A stretch of DNA of 32,140 nt from Clostridiales bacterium. GTDB taxonomy: Bacteria > Bacillota > Clostridia > Lachnospirales > Lachnospiraceae. Where the stretch lies: contig JAJBVE010000152.1 of NCBI GenBank assembly GCA_020859995.1, forward strand, positions 1 through 32,140. The letters run 5' to 3'. Below are positions 9,422 through 18,011 of this stretch, in pieces; within the stretch, counting starts at the first letter, position 1; each line of letters opens with the position of its first letter. The notes below the pieces were generated by a model, which was given only the letters and a program-made list of their open reading frames with translations, had not been told where the DNA came from and made no database searches. A program made the translations under genes and the position numbers.

Positions 9422-9495
9422 AATCGCTTCGCGATTGGGCGCAGCCTTCGTCCGTACCCGCAATGCGAGTACGGACATGTAATGAGAGCTGCGCA
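9400..9495 (+). repeat. Repeat family B, copy 1, with 16-base direct repeats at both ends
   Basis: Two hairpins lie in tandem: AATCGC-TTC-GCGATT (9422-9436) and GTCCGTAC...GTACGGAC (9450-9476, with CGC-AAT-GCG inside). They are bounded by identical 16-mers at 9400-9415 and 9480-9495, exactly 80 bases apart. A diverged copy lies at about 23630-23705. There is no T-tract, so this is not a normal terminator. It sits between the DUF2284 gene and the next flavoprotein gene. Confidence 0.75.
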
Positions 9496-9514
9496 TATAC
9501 ATGGAGGATGATAA

Positions 9515-11344
9515 ATGAACGCCGCTGCAGTCAGAATCAATGAATTGAAGCTCCCTATTGACCATACCATGAAGGATCTGGAACGGGAAATCTGCCGGAT
9601 TTTACGCATCCATGCAGACGCTCTTCCAAAATATGATATTATTCGCCGCTCCATTGACGCGCGAAAAAAAACTGATTTGACTTATGTGTATACGATTGAT
9701 GTTTCTGTTTCTCATGCGGGCGCGCTTGTAAAGAAGCTGAAAAATCATCGTGTAACGCTCTCGAATTCGAAAAAATACGTGTTTCCGGCCATTTCAGTCT
9801 CCGGGAGTTATTCGCTGGAGCAAAAAGAGTTTCGTCCGGTTGTCGTCGGCAGCGGTCCTGCCGGTCTTTTTTGCGCGCTGATGCTCGCGAGGGCTCATCT
9901 GTGTCCGATTGTCCTGGAGCGAGGAGAGGATGTCGATAGTCGTACGGCCAGCGTCGCGCAGTTCTGGAAAACCGGCATTTTAAACACTTCCTCCAATGTT
10001 CAATTTGGGGAGGGAGGCGCGGGTACTTTCTCTGATGGAAAATTGAATACTCTGATCCGTGACCCGGACGGACGGATTCGCTTTGTGCTGAACGAATTTG
10101 TAAAAGCAGGAGCAGACTCTTCCATTTTGTGGGATCATAAGCCTCATATCGGAACAGACGTACTGGCACAGGTTGTGAAGCATATCCGGGAAGAGATTCT
10201 CTCTCTTGGAGGAGAAGTTTCCTTTAACGCCTGCCTGACAGACATTCAGATCCCCAATTCACCTGATATGCCGGGCAAAGAAAAGTGTTTCGAGGAAATT
10301 GGCCCGAATGAAGCAGCGTACTCATTCCACGGAGAACAATCGGTCTCTGAGCCCAAATATATTCTGGAGATTAACCATGGCGAAAAAAAGCTTCTGACCG
10401 ACACAGTTGTCCTGGCGGTCGGTCACAGCGCACGCGATACCTTTCACATGCTGCGGCAAAAGAGATTCGCAATGGAAGCAAAATCATTTGCTGTCGGCCT
10501 GCGGGTAGAACACAATCAGCGCTTGATCAACCGCGCAATGTATGGATTGGAAAATCCCGGAAGCCTTGGCACGGCGCCCTATAAGCTGACACACAAATGT
10601 GAAAACGGCCGCGGCGTCTATTCTTTTTGTATGTGTCCGGGAGGCTATGTCGTCAACGCGTCCTCCGAACCCGGTATGACCGCCGTAAATGGGATGAGCT
10701 ATCACGCGCGGGATGGCCGTAACGCCAACAGCGCCATCGTCGTGACAGTCACGCCTGCGGATTATCTGCTTTATTCCTATAAGGAAAAAGAAAACTGCTG
10801 TGAGACTCCTGCTTTCTCCTGCGGGAAAGTCCCCCCGGAAGACGTTTCCAGAGCTATAAACGCTGCTGCAGATGCCGGAAAATCGATCGATCCCCTCGCA
10901 GGAATTGTTTTCCAGCAGGCCCTTGAAAAAGCTGCTTACGCATGCGCGGACGGACAGATCCCTGTGCAGCGATTCGGGGATTTCTGTCTTGGCCAGGCAT
11001 CTGACGCGCCCGGCAGCCTTTATCCGGAAAACAAAGGTCTGTGGAGGATGACTAATCTGCGGGGGATTCTTCCGGAAGAATTGAACGCATCCATTATTGA
11101 AGGAATGCGTTCTTTTGGACACCGAATTCCTGGATTTGACGACCCCGATGTGCTGCTGTCCGGCGTAGAGAGCCGCACATCTTCCCCCGTGCGTATTCTG
11201 CGCGGCGAAACCTGCCAGAGTATTTCCTATGACGGAATTTTCCCGTGCGGAGAAGGGGCTGGATACGCTGGCGGCATTACTTCAGCTGCTGTAGACGGCA
11301 TCCGTGTCGCGGAGGCGATCTGCACTATGAAACGCAGAGGATAA
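9515..11344 (+). CDS. Large FAD-dependent dehydrogenase (COG2509-type)
   Basis: This 609-residue protein belongs to the uncharacterised NAD(FAD)-utilising dehydrogenases. An N-terminal region of about 100 residues (MNAAAVRINELKLPID...) precedes the flavin motif VVVGSGPAGLFCALMLAR near residue 110. NVQFGEGGAGTFSDGKLNT near 165 is a signature of the family, and a C-terminal GEGAGYAGGITSAAVDGIRVA closes the FAD site. It is distinct from the HI0933-type protein upstream. ATG 9515 has GGAGG with a normal spacing of 8 bases. The substrate is unknown. It may be expressed with the DUF2284 gene, which ends 93 bases upstream, separated by repeat B. Confidence 0.88.
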   Translation: MNAAAVRINELKLPIDHTMKDLEREICRILRIHADALPKYDIIRRSIDARKKTDLTYVYTIDVSVSHAGALVKKLKNHRVTLSNSKKYVFPAISVSGSYSLEQKEFRPVVVGSGPAGLFCALMLARAHLCPIVLERGEDVDSRTASVAQFWKTGILNTSSNVQFGEGGAGTFSDGKLNTLIRDPDGRIRFVLNEFVKAGADSSILWDHKPHIGTDVLAQVVKHIREEILSLGGEVSFNACLTDIQIPNSPDMPGKEKCFEEIGPNEAAYSFHGEQSVSEPKYILEINHGEKKLLTDTVVLAVGHSARDTFHMLRQKRFAMEAKSFAVGLRVEHNQRLINRAMYGLENPGSLGTAPYKLTHKCENGRGVYSFCMCPGGYVVNASSEPGMTAVNGMSYHARDGRNANSAIVVTVTPADYLLYSYKEKENCCETPAFSCGKVPPEDVSRAINAAADAGKSIDPLAGIVFQQALEKAAYACADGQIPVQRFGDFCLGQASDAPGSLYPENKGLWRMTNLRGILPEELNASIIEGMRSFGHRIPGFDDPDVLLSGVESRTSSPVRILRGETCQSISYDGIFPCGEGAGYAGGITSAAVDGIRVAEAICTMKRRG

Positions 11345-11437
11345 CCTGAGCGTATTCATTTTCTGTTTTTTAGCTTTGTTTCGAAAAAAGTTTTTAAAAA
11401 AAATCATATATCCGGTGTGTACTTTGCCAGATTTTTG

Positions 11438-11446
11438 TGCTAGAAT
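11438..11446 (+). promoter_or_regulatory. Possible extended -10 promoter upstream of radC
   Basis: TGC-TAGAAT at 11438-11446 matches an extended -10 element. No good -35 is present at the right distance; TTGCCA at 11424 is too close. An AT-rich stretch lies just upstream (11370-11410). If active, transcription would begin near 11453, which would rule out the in-frame radC start at 11376. Confidence 0.4.
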
Positions 11447-11516
11447 ATTTCAGCGTTCGGATTTTTTTATCCACATTTCAGAATTCGGACGTCCGGGGAA
11501 ACACAAAATAGCGTAT

Positions 11517-12347
11517 ATGAAAAATAAGAAAGCAGACACTGCGCCGGTAATGTCCGTTGTTCCGGAGATGGATTCGGTAAACACTCAGACCAGCCGGCAG
11601 GAAGGCACGCGTATTTTTCCTGATCAGCATGAGGGCCGGCATACGATGAAGAGTATGCCCGTGAAAGAGCGGCCATACGAAAAATGCCTGGAAAATGGAG
11701 CGGAGAGTTTGTCAGACGCCGAGCTTCTGGCAGTTATTCTGCGGACAGGCTCTAAAGGAGAATCCGCGCTGGAACTTTCAAGAAGGATTCTTTCTTTAAA
11801 TGGGGAGAAAAGCGGGCTCCTTGGTATTTATCATATGTCTGTCGCGGAGCTGACAAGAGTGCGGGGGCTGGGCAAGGTCAAAGCTGTACAGCTAAAATGC
11901 ATTGCGGAGTTATCCAGACGCATCTCCCGCAGCCGTTTTTCTGAAGGGATTTCTTTTCAGGATCCAGTGGCAGTCGCAGAGTATTATATGGAGGATTTAC
12001 GTCACCTGGAACAGGAGACAGCGATCCTGGTCATGCTGAACAGCAAAGGACGTCTGATCAAAGATATGGTTCTCTCAAAAGGGACCGTCAGAGCCTCTAT
12101 GATATCTCCGCGCGAGATTTTTATTGAGGCCATGAGAAATCAGGCGGTCGGCATCATTCTGCTGCACAATCATCCAAGCGGTATTCCGGATCCCAGTGAG
12201 GAAGATATCCTTCTTACTGAGCGTGTACGGCGGTCCGGCGCGATGCTGGGCATCGAACTGCTGGATCATATTATCATTGGAGACTGTCAGGCGGTCAGCA
12301 TGAGGGAGCAGGGCATCTGGCAGGATAAAAACGCGTTCATCGGATAA
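11517..12347 (+). CDS. radC: RadC-family JAB/MPN-domain protein
   Basis: RadC-like proteins contain a helix-hairpin-helix region and a JAB metalloprotease-like domain; a direct role in DNA repair is disputed. The motif GAESLSDAELLAVILRTGSKG is the usual N-terminal part, and VRGLGKVKAVQLK is the helix-hairpin-helix. The metal-binding signature HNHPSGIPDPSEED lies in the C-terminal half. With ATG 11517 the protein has 276 residues, about 43 more than the family usually has. ATG 11646 (MKSMPVKERPYEK), with GAGGG about 11 bases upstream, gives a standard 233-residue protein and may be the true start. radC next to mreB is a common arrangement in Firmicutes. Confidence 0.9.
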   Translation: MKNKKADTAPVMSVVPEMDSVNTQTSRQEGTRIFPDQHEGRHTMKSMPVKERPYEKCLENGAESLSDAELLAVILRTGSKGESALELSRRILSLNGEKSGLLGIYHMSVAELTRVRGLGKVKAVQLKCIAELSRRISRSRFSEGISFQDPVAVAEYYMEDLRHLEQETAILVMLNSKGRLIKDMVLSKGTVRASMISPREIFIEAMRNQAVGIILLHNHPSGIPDPSEEDILLTERVRRSGAMLGIELLDHIIIGDCQAVSMREQGIWQDKNAFIG

Positions 12348-12425
12348 GGCATAGCGGCATTGAAAGCCACATACTGCCATTCACAATCATATGCATAAAA
12401 AAGGGGTATAATAAGGGGTACAAAC

Positions 12426-13433
12426 ATGTTGTTTCAACGTTCATGCGGACTTGATCTTGGAACAGATACGATCAAAATCAGAGATAAGAACGGGAAAAAC
12501 TTTCTATACAGCAGAAATGTAATCGCTCTTCGCGCCAATGGCAGCGTTCTGGCGTATGGGGACGCAGCCTATGGCGTATATGAAAAACAGCCGGGCAATG
12601 TCAAGGTTGTCTGGCCAATGTCCAACGGAGTGATCGCGAATCTGACGGAAATGGATCTTCTGCTGGAGGATCTGTTCCGAAAATTCGGCGGCGCCTCTTC
12701 TTTGTTGATCGCCGTGCCCACCCAAATCACGCAGGTGGAAAAACGCGCTTTTTTTCAGGTCATGAAGGGACAGTTCGGTGCGGGAAAGATCCGTCTGGTG
12801 GACAAAGGCATTTCGGATGCCGTCAGCGCCTCGCTTTCAGTTCTGTCAGGCCGCGGACATATGACGGTAAACATCGGAGCGGACACAACGGAAATATCTG
12901 TAATTTCTTCCGGTAAAGTCATTCTCGGACAGACGCTTAAGACGGGCGGAAGACAGATGGACGCGGATATCTCTACTATGGTACGCCGAAAGTTTAATCT
13001 TGCCATCGGACAGAAGACCGCCGAGTCACTTAAAAATAATCTTGCTTTTATGATTAACGGTCCGAGACTGGAACAGAAAGTTTTTGGCATTCATACGCTT
13101 TCCGGATTGCCCAAATCCGAAGTCATTCCCTCTCTGGCAGTCAGTGTGGCGATCATAGATACGGTAGATTCTATTGTTGAGAGCATTAATTCCATCTACA
13201 ACCGGCTTCCGCCTCAGCTGATGAAGGACATTTCAAAGGAAGGCATCTATTTAAGCGGAGGTGTTTCCATGATTTTGAATCTTCCTGAATACATACGAAA
13301 AGAGATCGGCATACCGCTTCATCACGTCCAGGATCCGAAATATAGTACGATCCGGGGGCTGATCGAAATTATGAATAATAAAGAACTGAAGCCTGTCACC
13401 TATACGCTGAATGATCTGGCCGCGATGCGATAA
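12426..13433 (+). CDS. mreB: Rod shape-determining protein MreB (MreB/Mbl actin homologue)
   Basis: This bacterial actin forms membrane-bound filaments that guide side-wall synthesis. The 335-residue length is normal. The actin-type phosphate loop GLDLGTDTIKI is at residues 8-18, the second phosphate motif NIGADTTEISVIS near 150 and the adenosine motif LSGGVSMI near 275. AAGGGG precedes ATG 12426 by 7 bases. The stop codon overlaps an ATG (TAATG, 13431-13435) that opens a frame running into mreC. It is first in the cluster mreB-mreC-mreD-PBP2-min. Whether it acts as MreB, Mbl or MreBH cannot be told from the sequence. Confidence 0.93.
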   Translation: MLFQRSCGLDLGTDTIKIRDKNGKNFLYSRNVIALRANGSVLAYGDAAYGVYEKQPGNVKVVWPMSNGVIANLTEMDLLLEDLFRKFGGASSLLIAVPTQITQVEKRAFFQVMKGQFGAGKIRLVDKGISDAVSASLSVLSGRGHMTVNIGADTTEISVISSGKVILGQTLKTGGRQMDADISTMVRRKFNLAIGQKTAESLKNNLAFMINGPRLEQKVFGIHTLSGLPKSEVIPSLAVSVAIIDTVDSIVESINSIYNRLPPQLMKDISKEGIYLSGGVSMILNLPEYIRKEIGIPLHHVQDPKYSTIRGLIEIMNNKELKPVTYTLNDLAAMR

Positions 13434-13485
13434 TGTTGTTTCATTTGAATATACCGCCGAGCGAAAGCGAGGGGGCGTTACCACA

Positions 13486-13525
13486 GCGTCTGCCAACTGC
13501 GAAGCAGTTTTCAAAATGCAGACGC
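13486..13525 (+). repeat. Palindromic element family A, copy 3, at the mreB-mreC junction
   Basis: The arms GCGTCTGC (13486-13493) and GCAGACGC (13518-13525) enclose AACTGC-GAA-GCAGTT. It lies in the 116 bases between the mreB stop and the probable mreC start. Just upstream (13455-13477) is a GC-rich hairpin with a GCGAAAGC tetraloop. The frame opened by ATG 13433 runs through the element without a stop (R-L-P-T-A-K-Q-F), a different frame from that used in mutL and the flavoprotein. Confidence 0.8.
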
Positions 13526-13549
13526 GACTTGCAAGGATACTTTAATGCG

Positions 13550-14497
13550 ATGAAAAAAAAATCAGATGATAATTTAAAAAATAAATACCTGCTGACAGGG
13601 CTGTCCATATTCTGTGTATTGCTGATTATCCTGTCTTTTGTAAACAGTGACCTAGTTCCCCCGGTGAAACAGGTCAGCGGCTATCTGATCACACCTGTTC
13701 AAAAAGGCATTAACAGCTTCGGCTCATGGCTCTCGGGTGTAACAGAGAATTTTGAGGATGTGGAGACCCTTCGTGAGGAGAATGAATCTCTCAAAGAACA
13801 GGTCGCCACACTCACGGAAGAAAACAGCCTGCTGATCCAGGATCGGGAAGAACTGGAACGTTTGCGAGAACTCTACGATCTGGATGAACAGTATTCCGAG
13901 TATGAAAAGGTCGGGGCGAATATTATCGCCAAAGAATCTGGCAACTGGTTTAATCTGTTTACCATAGACAAAGGTTCCAATGACGGGATTGAGAAGGACA
14001 TGAATGTCATCGCGGACGGCGGACTGGTGGGAATTGTTACGGAAGTCGGCGCAAACTGGGCCACGGTCCGGGCCATTATTGATGATGAAAGTAATGTCAG
14101 CGCTATGGTTTCTACGACCTCGGATCAGTGCATGGTCGGCGGGGATCTGACCCTTATAGACGAAGGTTCTCTGACTCTGTCGCGTCTGACGGATGCTGAC
14201 AACGCCGTGCATGTTGGAGATAAGGTAGTTACTTCTTACATTAGTGAGAATTATTTGCCGGGCATTCTGATCGGCTATATCAGCGAGTTGAACAATGACT
14301 CAAACAATCTGACCAAATCCGGCTATATCACGCCGGTTGTTGATTTTCGGCACCTCCAGGAGGTACTGGTGATTCTGGAGCTGAAGGATTATGTCGCTTC
14401 AGGTTCGGAAGAGTCTGGGACAGAGGACTCCTCGTCCGAAATAGAAACGGGCGTCTCAGAAGCGGATAACTCTGAGTCTGAGACAGAAATCCGCTGA
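13550..14497 (+). CDS. mreC: Rod shape-determining protein MreC
   Basis: MreC is a single-pass membrane protein that links MreB to PBP2 on the outside of the membrane. From ATG 13550 the 315-residue protein has a transmembrane helix (about 14-33, LTGLSIFCVLLIILSFV), a coiled coil (about 65-108, LREENESLKEQVATLTEEN) and the beta-rich MreC domain (GANIIAKESGNWFNLFTIDKG onward). The tail is Ser/Glu-rich and low in complexity. AAGGA lies about 12 bases before ATG 13550. The same frame is open back to ATG 13433, overlapping the mreB stop, which would add 39 residues made of the repeat; I consider 13550 the real start because relatives begin with a short basic segment. Confidence 0.92.
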   Translation: MKKKSDDNLKNKYLLTGLSIFCVLLIILSFVNSDLVPPVKQVSGYLITPVQKGINSFGSWLSGVTENFEDVETLREENESLKEQVATLTEENSLLIQDREELERLRELYDLDEQYSEYEKVGANIIAKESGNWFNLFTIDKGSNDGIEKDMNVIADGGLVGIVTEVGANWATVRAIIDDESNVSAMVSTTSDQCMVGGDLTLIDEGSLTLSRLTDADNAVHVGDKVVTSYISENYLPGILIGYISELNNDSNNLTKSGYITPVVDFRHLQEVLVILELKDYVASGSEESGTEDSSSEIETGVSEADNSESETEIR

Positions 14498-14530
14498 TTC
14501 GGATGCGGAGATCCCGCAGGAGTAAATTTT

Positions 14531-15028
14531 ATGAAACGAAAACTTATCATGGCACTGCTGGTTCTGATATGTGTACTTTTTCAGGCAACTGTATGCCCTA
14601 TGATTGCCATCGGCGAAATCAAGCCCAATCTGCTGATCATTCTGACAGTTTCCTTCGGTCTGATGCGCGGCAAAAGAGAAGGGATGCTGATTGGCTTTTT
14701 CTGCGGGCTGCTCACAGATATTTACTTTGAGAGTACATTGGGGTTTAACGCTCTGATTTATCTCTGGGTTGGCTATTTTGGAGGGTATTTTTACCGGATC
14801 TTTTATGATGACGATATTAAGACTCCGATCCTGCTGATTTCCGTTTGTGATCTTGGGTATGGGATTATTCATTATGTTTTTCGGTTCCTGCTGCGCGGAA
14901 GATTTAATTTCCCGTTTTATCTGGGACGGATCATTCTGCCGGAAGTCATTTATACCCTGATGCTGACGATCGTATGTTACCAGATTTTTTACAGAATTAA
15001 CCGCGGACTCTCTCCATCTGACATATAA
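14531..15028 (+). CDS. mreD: Rod shape-determining protein MreD
   Basis: MreD is the integral membrane component of the elongasome. This 165-residue protein is almost entirely hydrophobic, with about five membrane segments. The family-like stretch GEIKPNLLIILTVSFGLMRGKREGMLIGFFCGLLTDI covers residues 25-62. ATG 14531 follows AGGAG. It lies 33 bases after mreC, and the PBP2 gene starts 37 bases downstream. Confidence 0.92.
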   Translation: MKRKLIMALLVLICVLFQATVCPMIAIGEIKPNLLIILTVSFGLMRGKREGMLIGFFCGLLTDIYFESTLGFNALIYLWVGYFGGYFYRIFYDDDIKTPILLISVCDLGYGIIHYVFRFLLRGRFNFPFYLGRIILPEVIYTLMLTIVCYQIFYRINRGLSPSDI

Positions 15029-15065
15029 CCGGCAGAGGAGAGGACTGAAGGAGGAATCGACTGTT

Positions 15066-17981
15066 TTGTTAAAGCTTTTTCGAAAAAAAACAGCGGGCCC
15101 GTCTATCGGCTCTCGTGTGATTGTACTGATTGTTATAGCAGTTCTGCTCGTGTCTCTGCTCGTGCAAAGGCTTTTTTACCTGCAGATTGTAATGGGCGAG
15201 TCCTACCAGGAGAATTTTTCGCTCTCCATCCTGAAAGAAAAAACGATCAGCAGCGCGCGCGGCAATATTTACGACCGTAATGGTGTGCCTCTCGCTTACA
15301 ATGAAATCTCGAATTGCGTCACATTCGAGGATGATCAGACTTATGATACGACAAAGGAAAAGAATCTTTCCATCAACAGTACCCTTTATCATATCATTAA
15401 GCTGATTGAAGAGGAAGGCGATTCCGTGGACTCCGTTGTTGAGGATTTTAAGATTTCACTCGACGAAGACGGTACCTGGTATTATAATTCAAGCGGATAC
15501 ACGCTGAACCGGTTTAAGGCGGATATTTTTGGAGAATCCAATATCAGTGATCTTACGGCGGAACAGCTGAATATCGAGGCGTCCGAACTGATGAATATTC
15601 TGAGCAGTTCTGGCAGCAATGATTATGGAATCACGGGATACGGCATTCTGGACGATTCTATTACAGATGCGGAGCGCGAAGAATATGACCTGCCTATGAC
15701 CTACACGGATAAGGAGCTGCTCCAACTTGTAGCGCTTCGGGCCAGCATCGCTACTTACAGTTACCAGCGGTATCAGGCTGTCACGATCGCGGAGGGCGTA
15801 AGCGACCAGACTGTTTCCCGTATTCTGGAAAATATATCAGACTATCCTGGAATTGATATTTCGGAAGAATACATCCGCGTCTATGATTATGCGGAATGCA
15901 TGTCACTTCTGATCGGTTATACCGGGCAGGTTTCCTCGGAAGAACTCGAAGAGCTGCAGGAAATCAACAGTGAATACACTGCCACGGATATCGTCGGAAA
16001 ATCAGGCCTGGAGAGTGTCTTTGAAACCACTCTGCAGGGAACAAAGGGGTATGAACAGCTTTATGTGAACAATGTCGGACAGACGCAGGAAATCATTTCC
16101 CATGTGGACGCGCAGGCCGGCAATGACCTATATCTGACGATTGACGTAGAATTACAGCAGGCCGCCTACCAGATGCTGGAGCAGGAGATAGCCGGCATAC
16201 TCTACACCAAGGTAATCCCTGTCGAAGAATACAATACGGAAAACCTGACTTCGGCGGACGAAGTGTATATCGCCTACTATGACCTGTATTATGCTTTGTT
16301 TGAAAATAATATCTTAAGTGTCAGCCATCTGAAATCTTCAGACGCGACGGAAAATGAACAGACGGTTTATCAGGCCTTTCTGACAAAGGCCTCGGAAATT
16401 TTCTCCGTGATCCGGCAGGAGCTGCTCTCCGAAGATCCGACAGTGTATACAGATCTGGATGATGAATTCCAGGTCTATGTTTCCTACATCGTCAATGATA
16501 TGCTGATGGAAGACACAGGCATTTTGAATGAGGAAGCTATAGACAAGACGGATGCCACCTACATTGCCTGGACGGAGGACTCTTCCATCAGTCTCAAGGA
16601 GTATCTGACCTACGCGATTTCGCAGAACTGGATTGACGTCTCAAAGCTGAATGTGGACAGTGAGTATCTGGATTCGGACGAGATGTATTCCGCTATTGCG
16701 GATTATATCGCCGATTATCTTTATGAAGACGACGACTTCTGCCGTCTGGTGTACCGCTACATGCTCAAAGACCAGCGTATTACCGGTGAGCAGATCTGTA
16801 TGCTGCTCTTTGACCAGGGAGTGCTGGATATGAATACAAGCCAGTACGAACGGCTGCAGAGCGGTGCTTTGAGCGGCTATACCTTCCTGATGGACAAGAT
16901 CTATAACCTGGAGATTACGCCTTCTCAGCTTGGTCTGACTCCATGTTCTGGAGCCGTTGTAATCACAGATGTCAATTCCGGCGAGGTGCTGGCCTGTGTC
17001 AGTTATCCGGGCTACGATAATAACCGCCTGGCGAATGATATGGATGATGATTATTACTATTCGCTGATCAACAACAGTTCATCACCTTTCTACAGCCGCG
17101 CGACACAGGAATCCATAGCGCCTGGTTCCACTTTCAAGATTGTGTCGGCTGCCGCCGGCGTCAGCGAAGGAGTCGTTACCATCAACGAGGGGATCACCTG
17201 TACAGGTACCTTCGATTTGGTTGACCCGGTGATCAATTGCTGGAATGAGTATGGCCACGGTACAATTACCCTGCAGACTGCCATTACAGAGTCCTGTAAC
17301 TATTATTTTAATATGGTCGGATATCGTCTCAGTGCTTTGTCCGGGACCTACAGCGATGACGCGGGAATCGAGCTCTTAAAAAAATATGCCGCGATGTTTG
17401 GACTTACGGAAAAATCCGGTATTGAAGTATCGGAGACCTCTCCGCATTTCGCGACCAGCGCGTCTCCGCAGGCGGCGATGGGGCAGTCAAACCATACTTA
17501 TACGGCTACTCAGCTGGCCCGTTATGTCAATACGATTGCCAACAGCGGCACCAGCTATTATCTGACACTTGTTAAATATACCTCCGATTCATCGGGCAGC
17601 GTGCTGGAAGAGAACGAGCCGGAAGTAGGGAGTACAGTGGAATTAAGCGACGAGCTTTGGGATGCAATCCATGCCGGCATGCGCGGAATGGTGAAAAATC
17701 ATGATTCATTCTCAGGATTTACTGGCGTAGAAGTGGCAGGCAAAACCGGTACGACACAGATCACGACCAGTCAGCCGAACCACGCGACTTTTATTGGATA
17801 TGCCCCTTATGATAACCCTGAGATCGGCATTGTCGTGAGGATCGCGAACGGCTACACTTCCGCTAACGCGGCGACTCTCGCGCGAAATGTCATTTCCTAT
17901 TATTACGGAATTGATGACGAAGATACCCTGATTACAGGACATGCCTATACGGTAGATACAGATACTGAGTGGGAAGACTGA
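15066..17981 (+). CDS. mrdA: Penicillin-binding protein 2 (elongation transpeptidase), unusually long
   Basis: PBP2 crosslinks peptidoglycan together with RodA. The 971-residue protein has an N-terminal membrane helix (about 18-38), the pedestal domain (RGNIYDRNGVPLAYNE near 67) and the class B transpeptidase domain. The active-site serine is S688 in STFK, SCN is near 743 and KTG is at 893-895. Between LTIDVELQQAAYQMLEQEIAG (about 356-376) and GAVVITDVNSGEVLA (about 629), which are normally some 20 residues apart, lie about 250 extra acidic, Tyr-rich residues. The start is TTG 15066, with AAGGAGG about 11 bases upstream; no ATG fits better. Confidence 0.92.
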   Translation: MLKLFRKKTAGPSIGSRVIVLIVIAVLLVSLLVQRLFYLQIVMGESYQENFSLSILKEKTISSARGNIYDRNGVPLAYNEISNCVTFEDDQTYDTTKEKNLSINSTLYHIIKLIEEEGDSVDSVVEDFKISLDEDGTWYYNSSGYTLNRFKADIFGESNISDLTAEQLNIEASELMNILSSSGSNDYGITGYGILDDSITDAEREEYDLPMTYTDKELLQLVALRASIATYSYQRYQAVTIAEGVSDQTVSRILENISDYPGIDISEEYIRVYDYAECMSLLIGYTGQVSSEELEELQEINSEYTATDIVGKSGLESVFETTLQGTKGYEQLYVNNVGQTQEIISHVDAQAGNDLYLTIDVELQQAAYQMLEQEIAGILYTKVIPVEEYNTENLTSADEVYIAYYDLYYALFENNILSVSHLKSSDATENEQTVYQAFLTKASEIFSVIRQELLSEDPTVYTDLDDEFQVYVSYIVNDMLMEDTGILNEEAIDKTDATYIAWTEDSSISLKEYLTYAISQNWIDVSKLNVDSEYLDSDEMYSAIADYIADYLYEDDDFCRLVYRYMLKDQRITGEQICMLLFDQGVLDMNTSQYERLQSGALSGYTFLMDKIYNLEITPSQLGLTPCSGAVVITDVNSGEVLACVSYPGYDNNRLANDMDDDYYYSLINNSSSPFYSRATQESIAPGSTFKIVSAAAGVSEGVVTINEGITCTGTFDLVDPVINCWNEYGHGTITLQTAITESCNYYFNMVGYRLSALSGTYSDDAGIELLKKYAAMFGLTEKSGIEVSETSPHFATSASPQAAMGQSNHTYTATQLARYVNTIANSGTSYYLTLVKYTSDSSGSVLEENEPEVGSTVELSDELWDAIHAGMRGMVKNHDSFSGFTGVEVAGKTGTTQITTSQPNHATFIGYAPYDNPEIGIVVRIANGYTSANAATLARNVISYYYGIDDEDTLITGHAYTVDTDTEWED

Positions 17982-18011
17982 GCAGATTTCGTGAAAGAAA
18001 GAAGAGAGCGT

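Noticed and set aside
9400-9495. Repeat B as a CRISPR remnant or a terminator
   Set aside because: There is only one spacer-like interval and the repeat itself contains the hairpins; no cas gene is present and there is no T-tract.
11376-11516. N-terminal extension of radC
   Set aside because: The sequence is AT-rich with a promoter-like element and poly-A/T runs, and the encoded residues do not resemble RadC.
12407-12412. Perfect TATAAT just before mreB
   Set aside because: No -35 lies at a fitting distance, and the implied transcript start would fall on the mreB ribosome binding site. Probably chance in an AT-rich gap.
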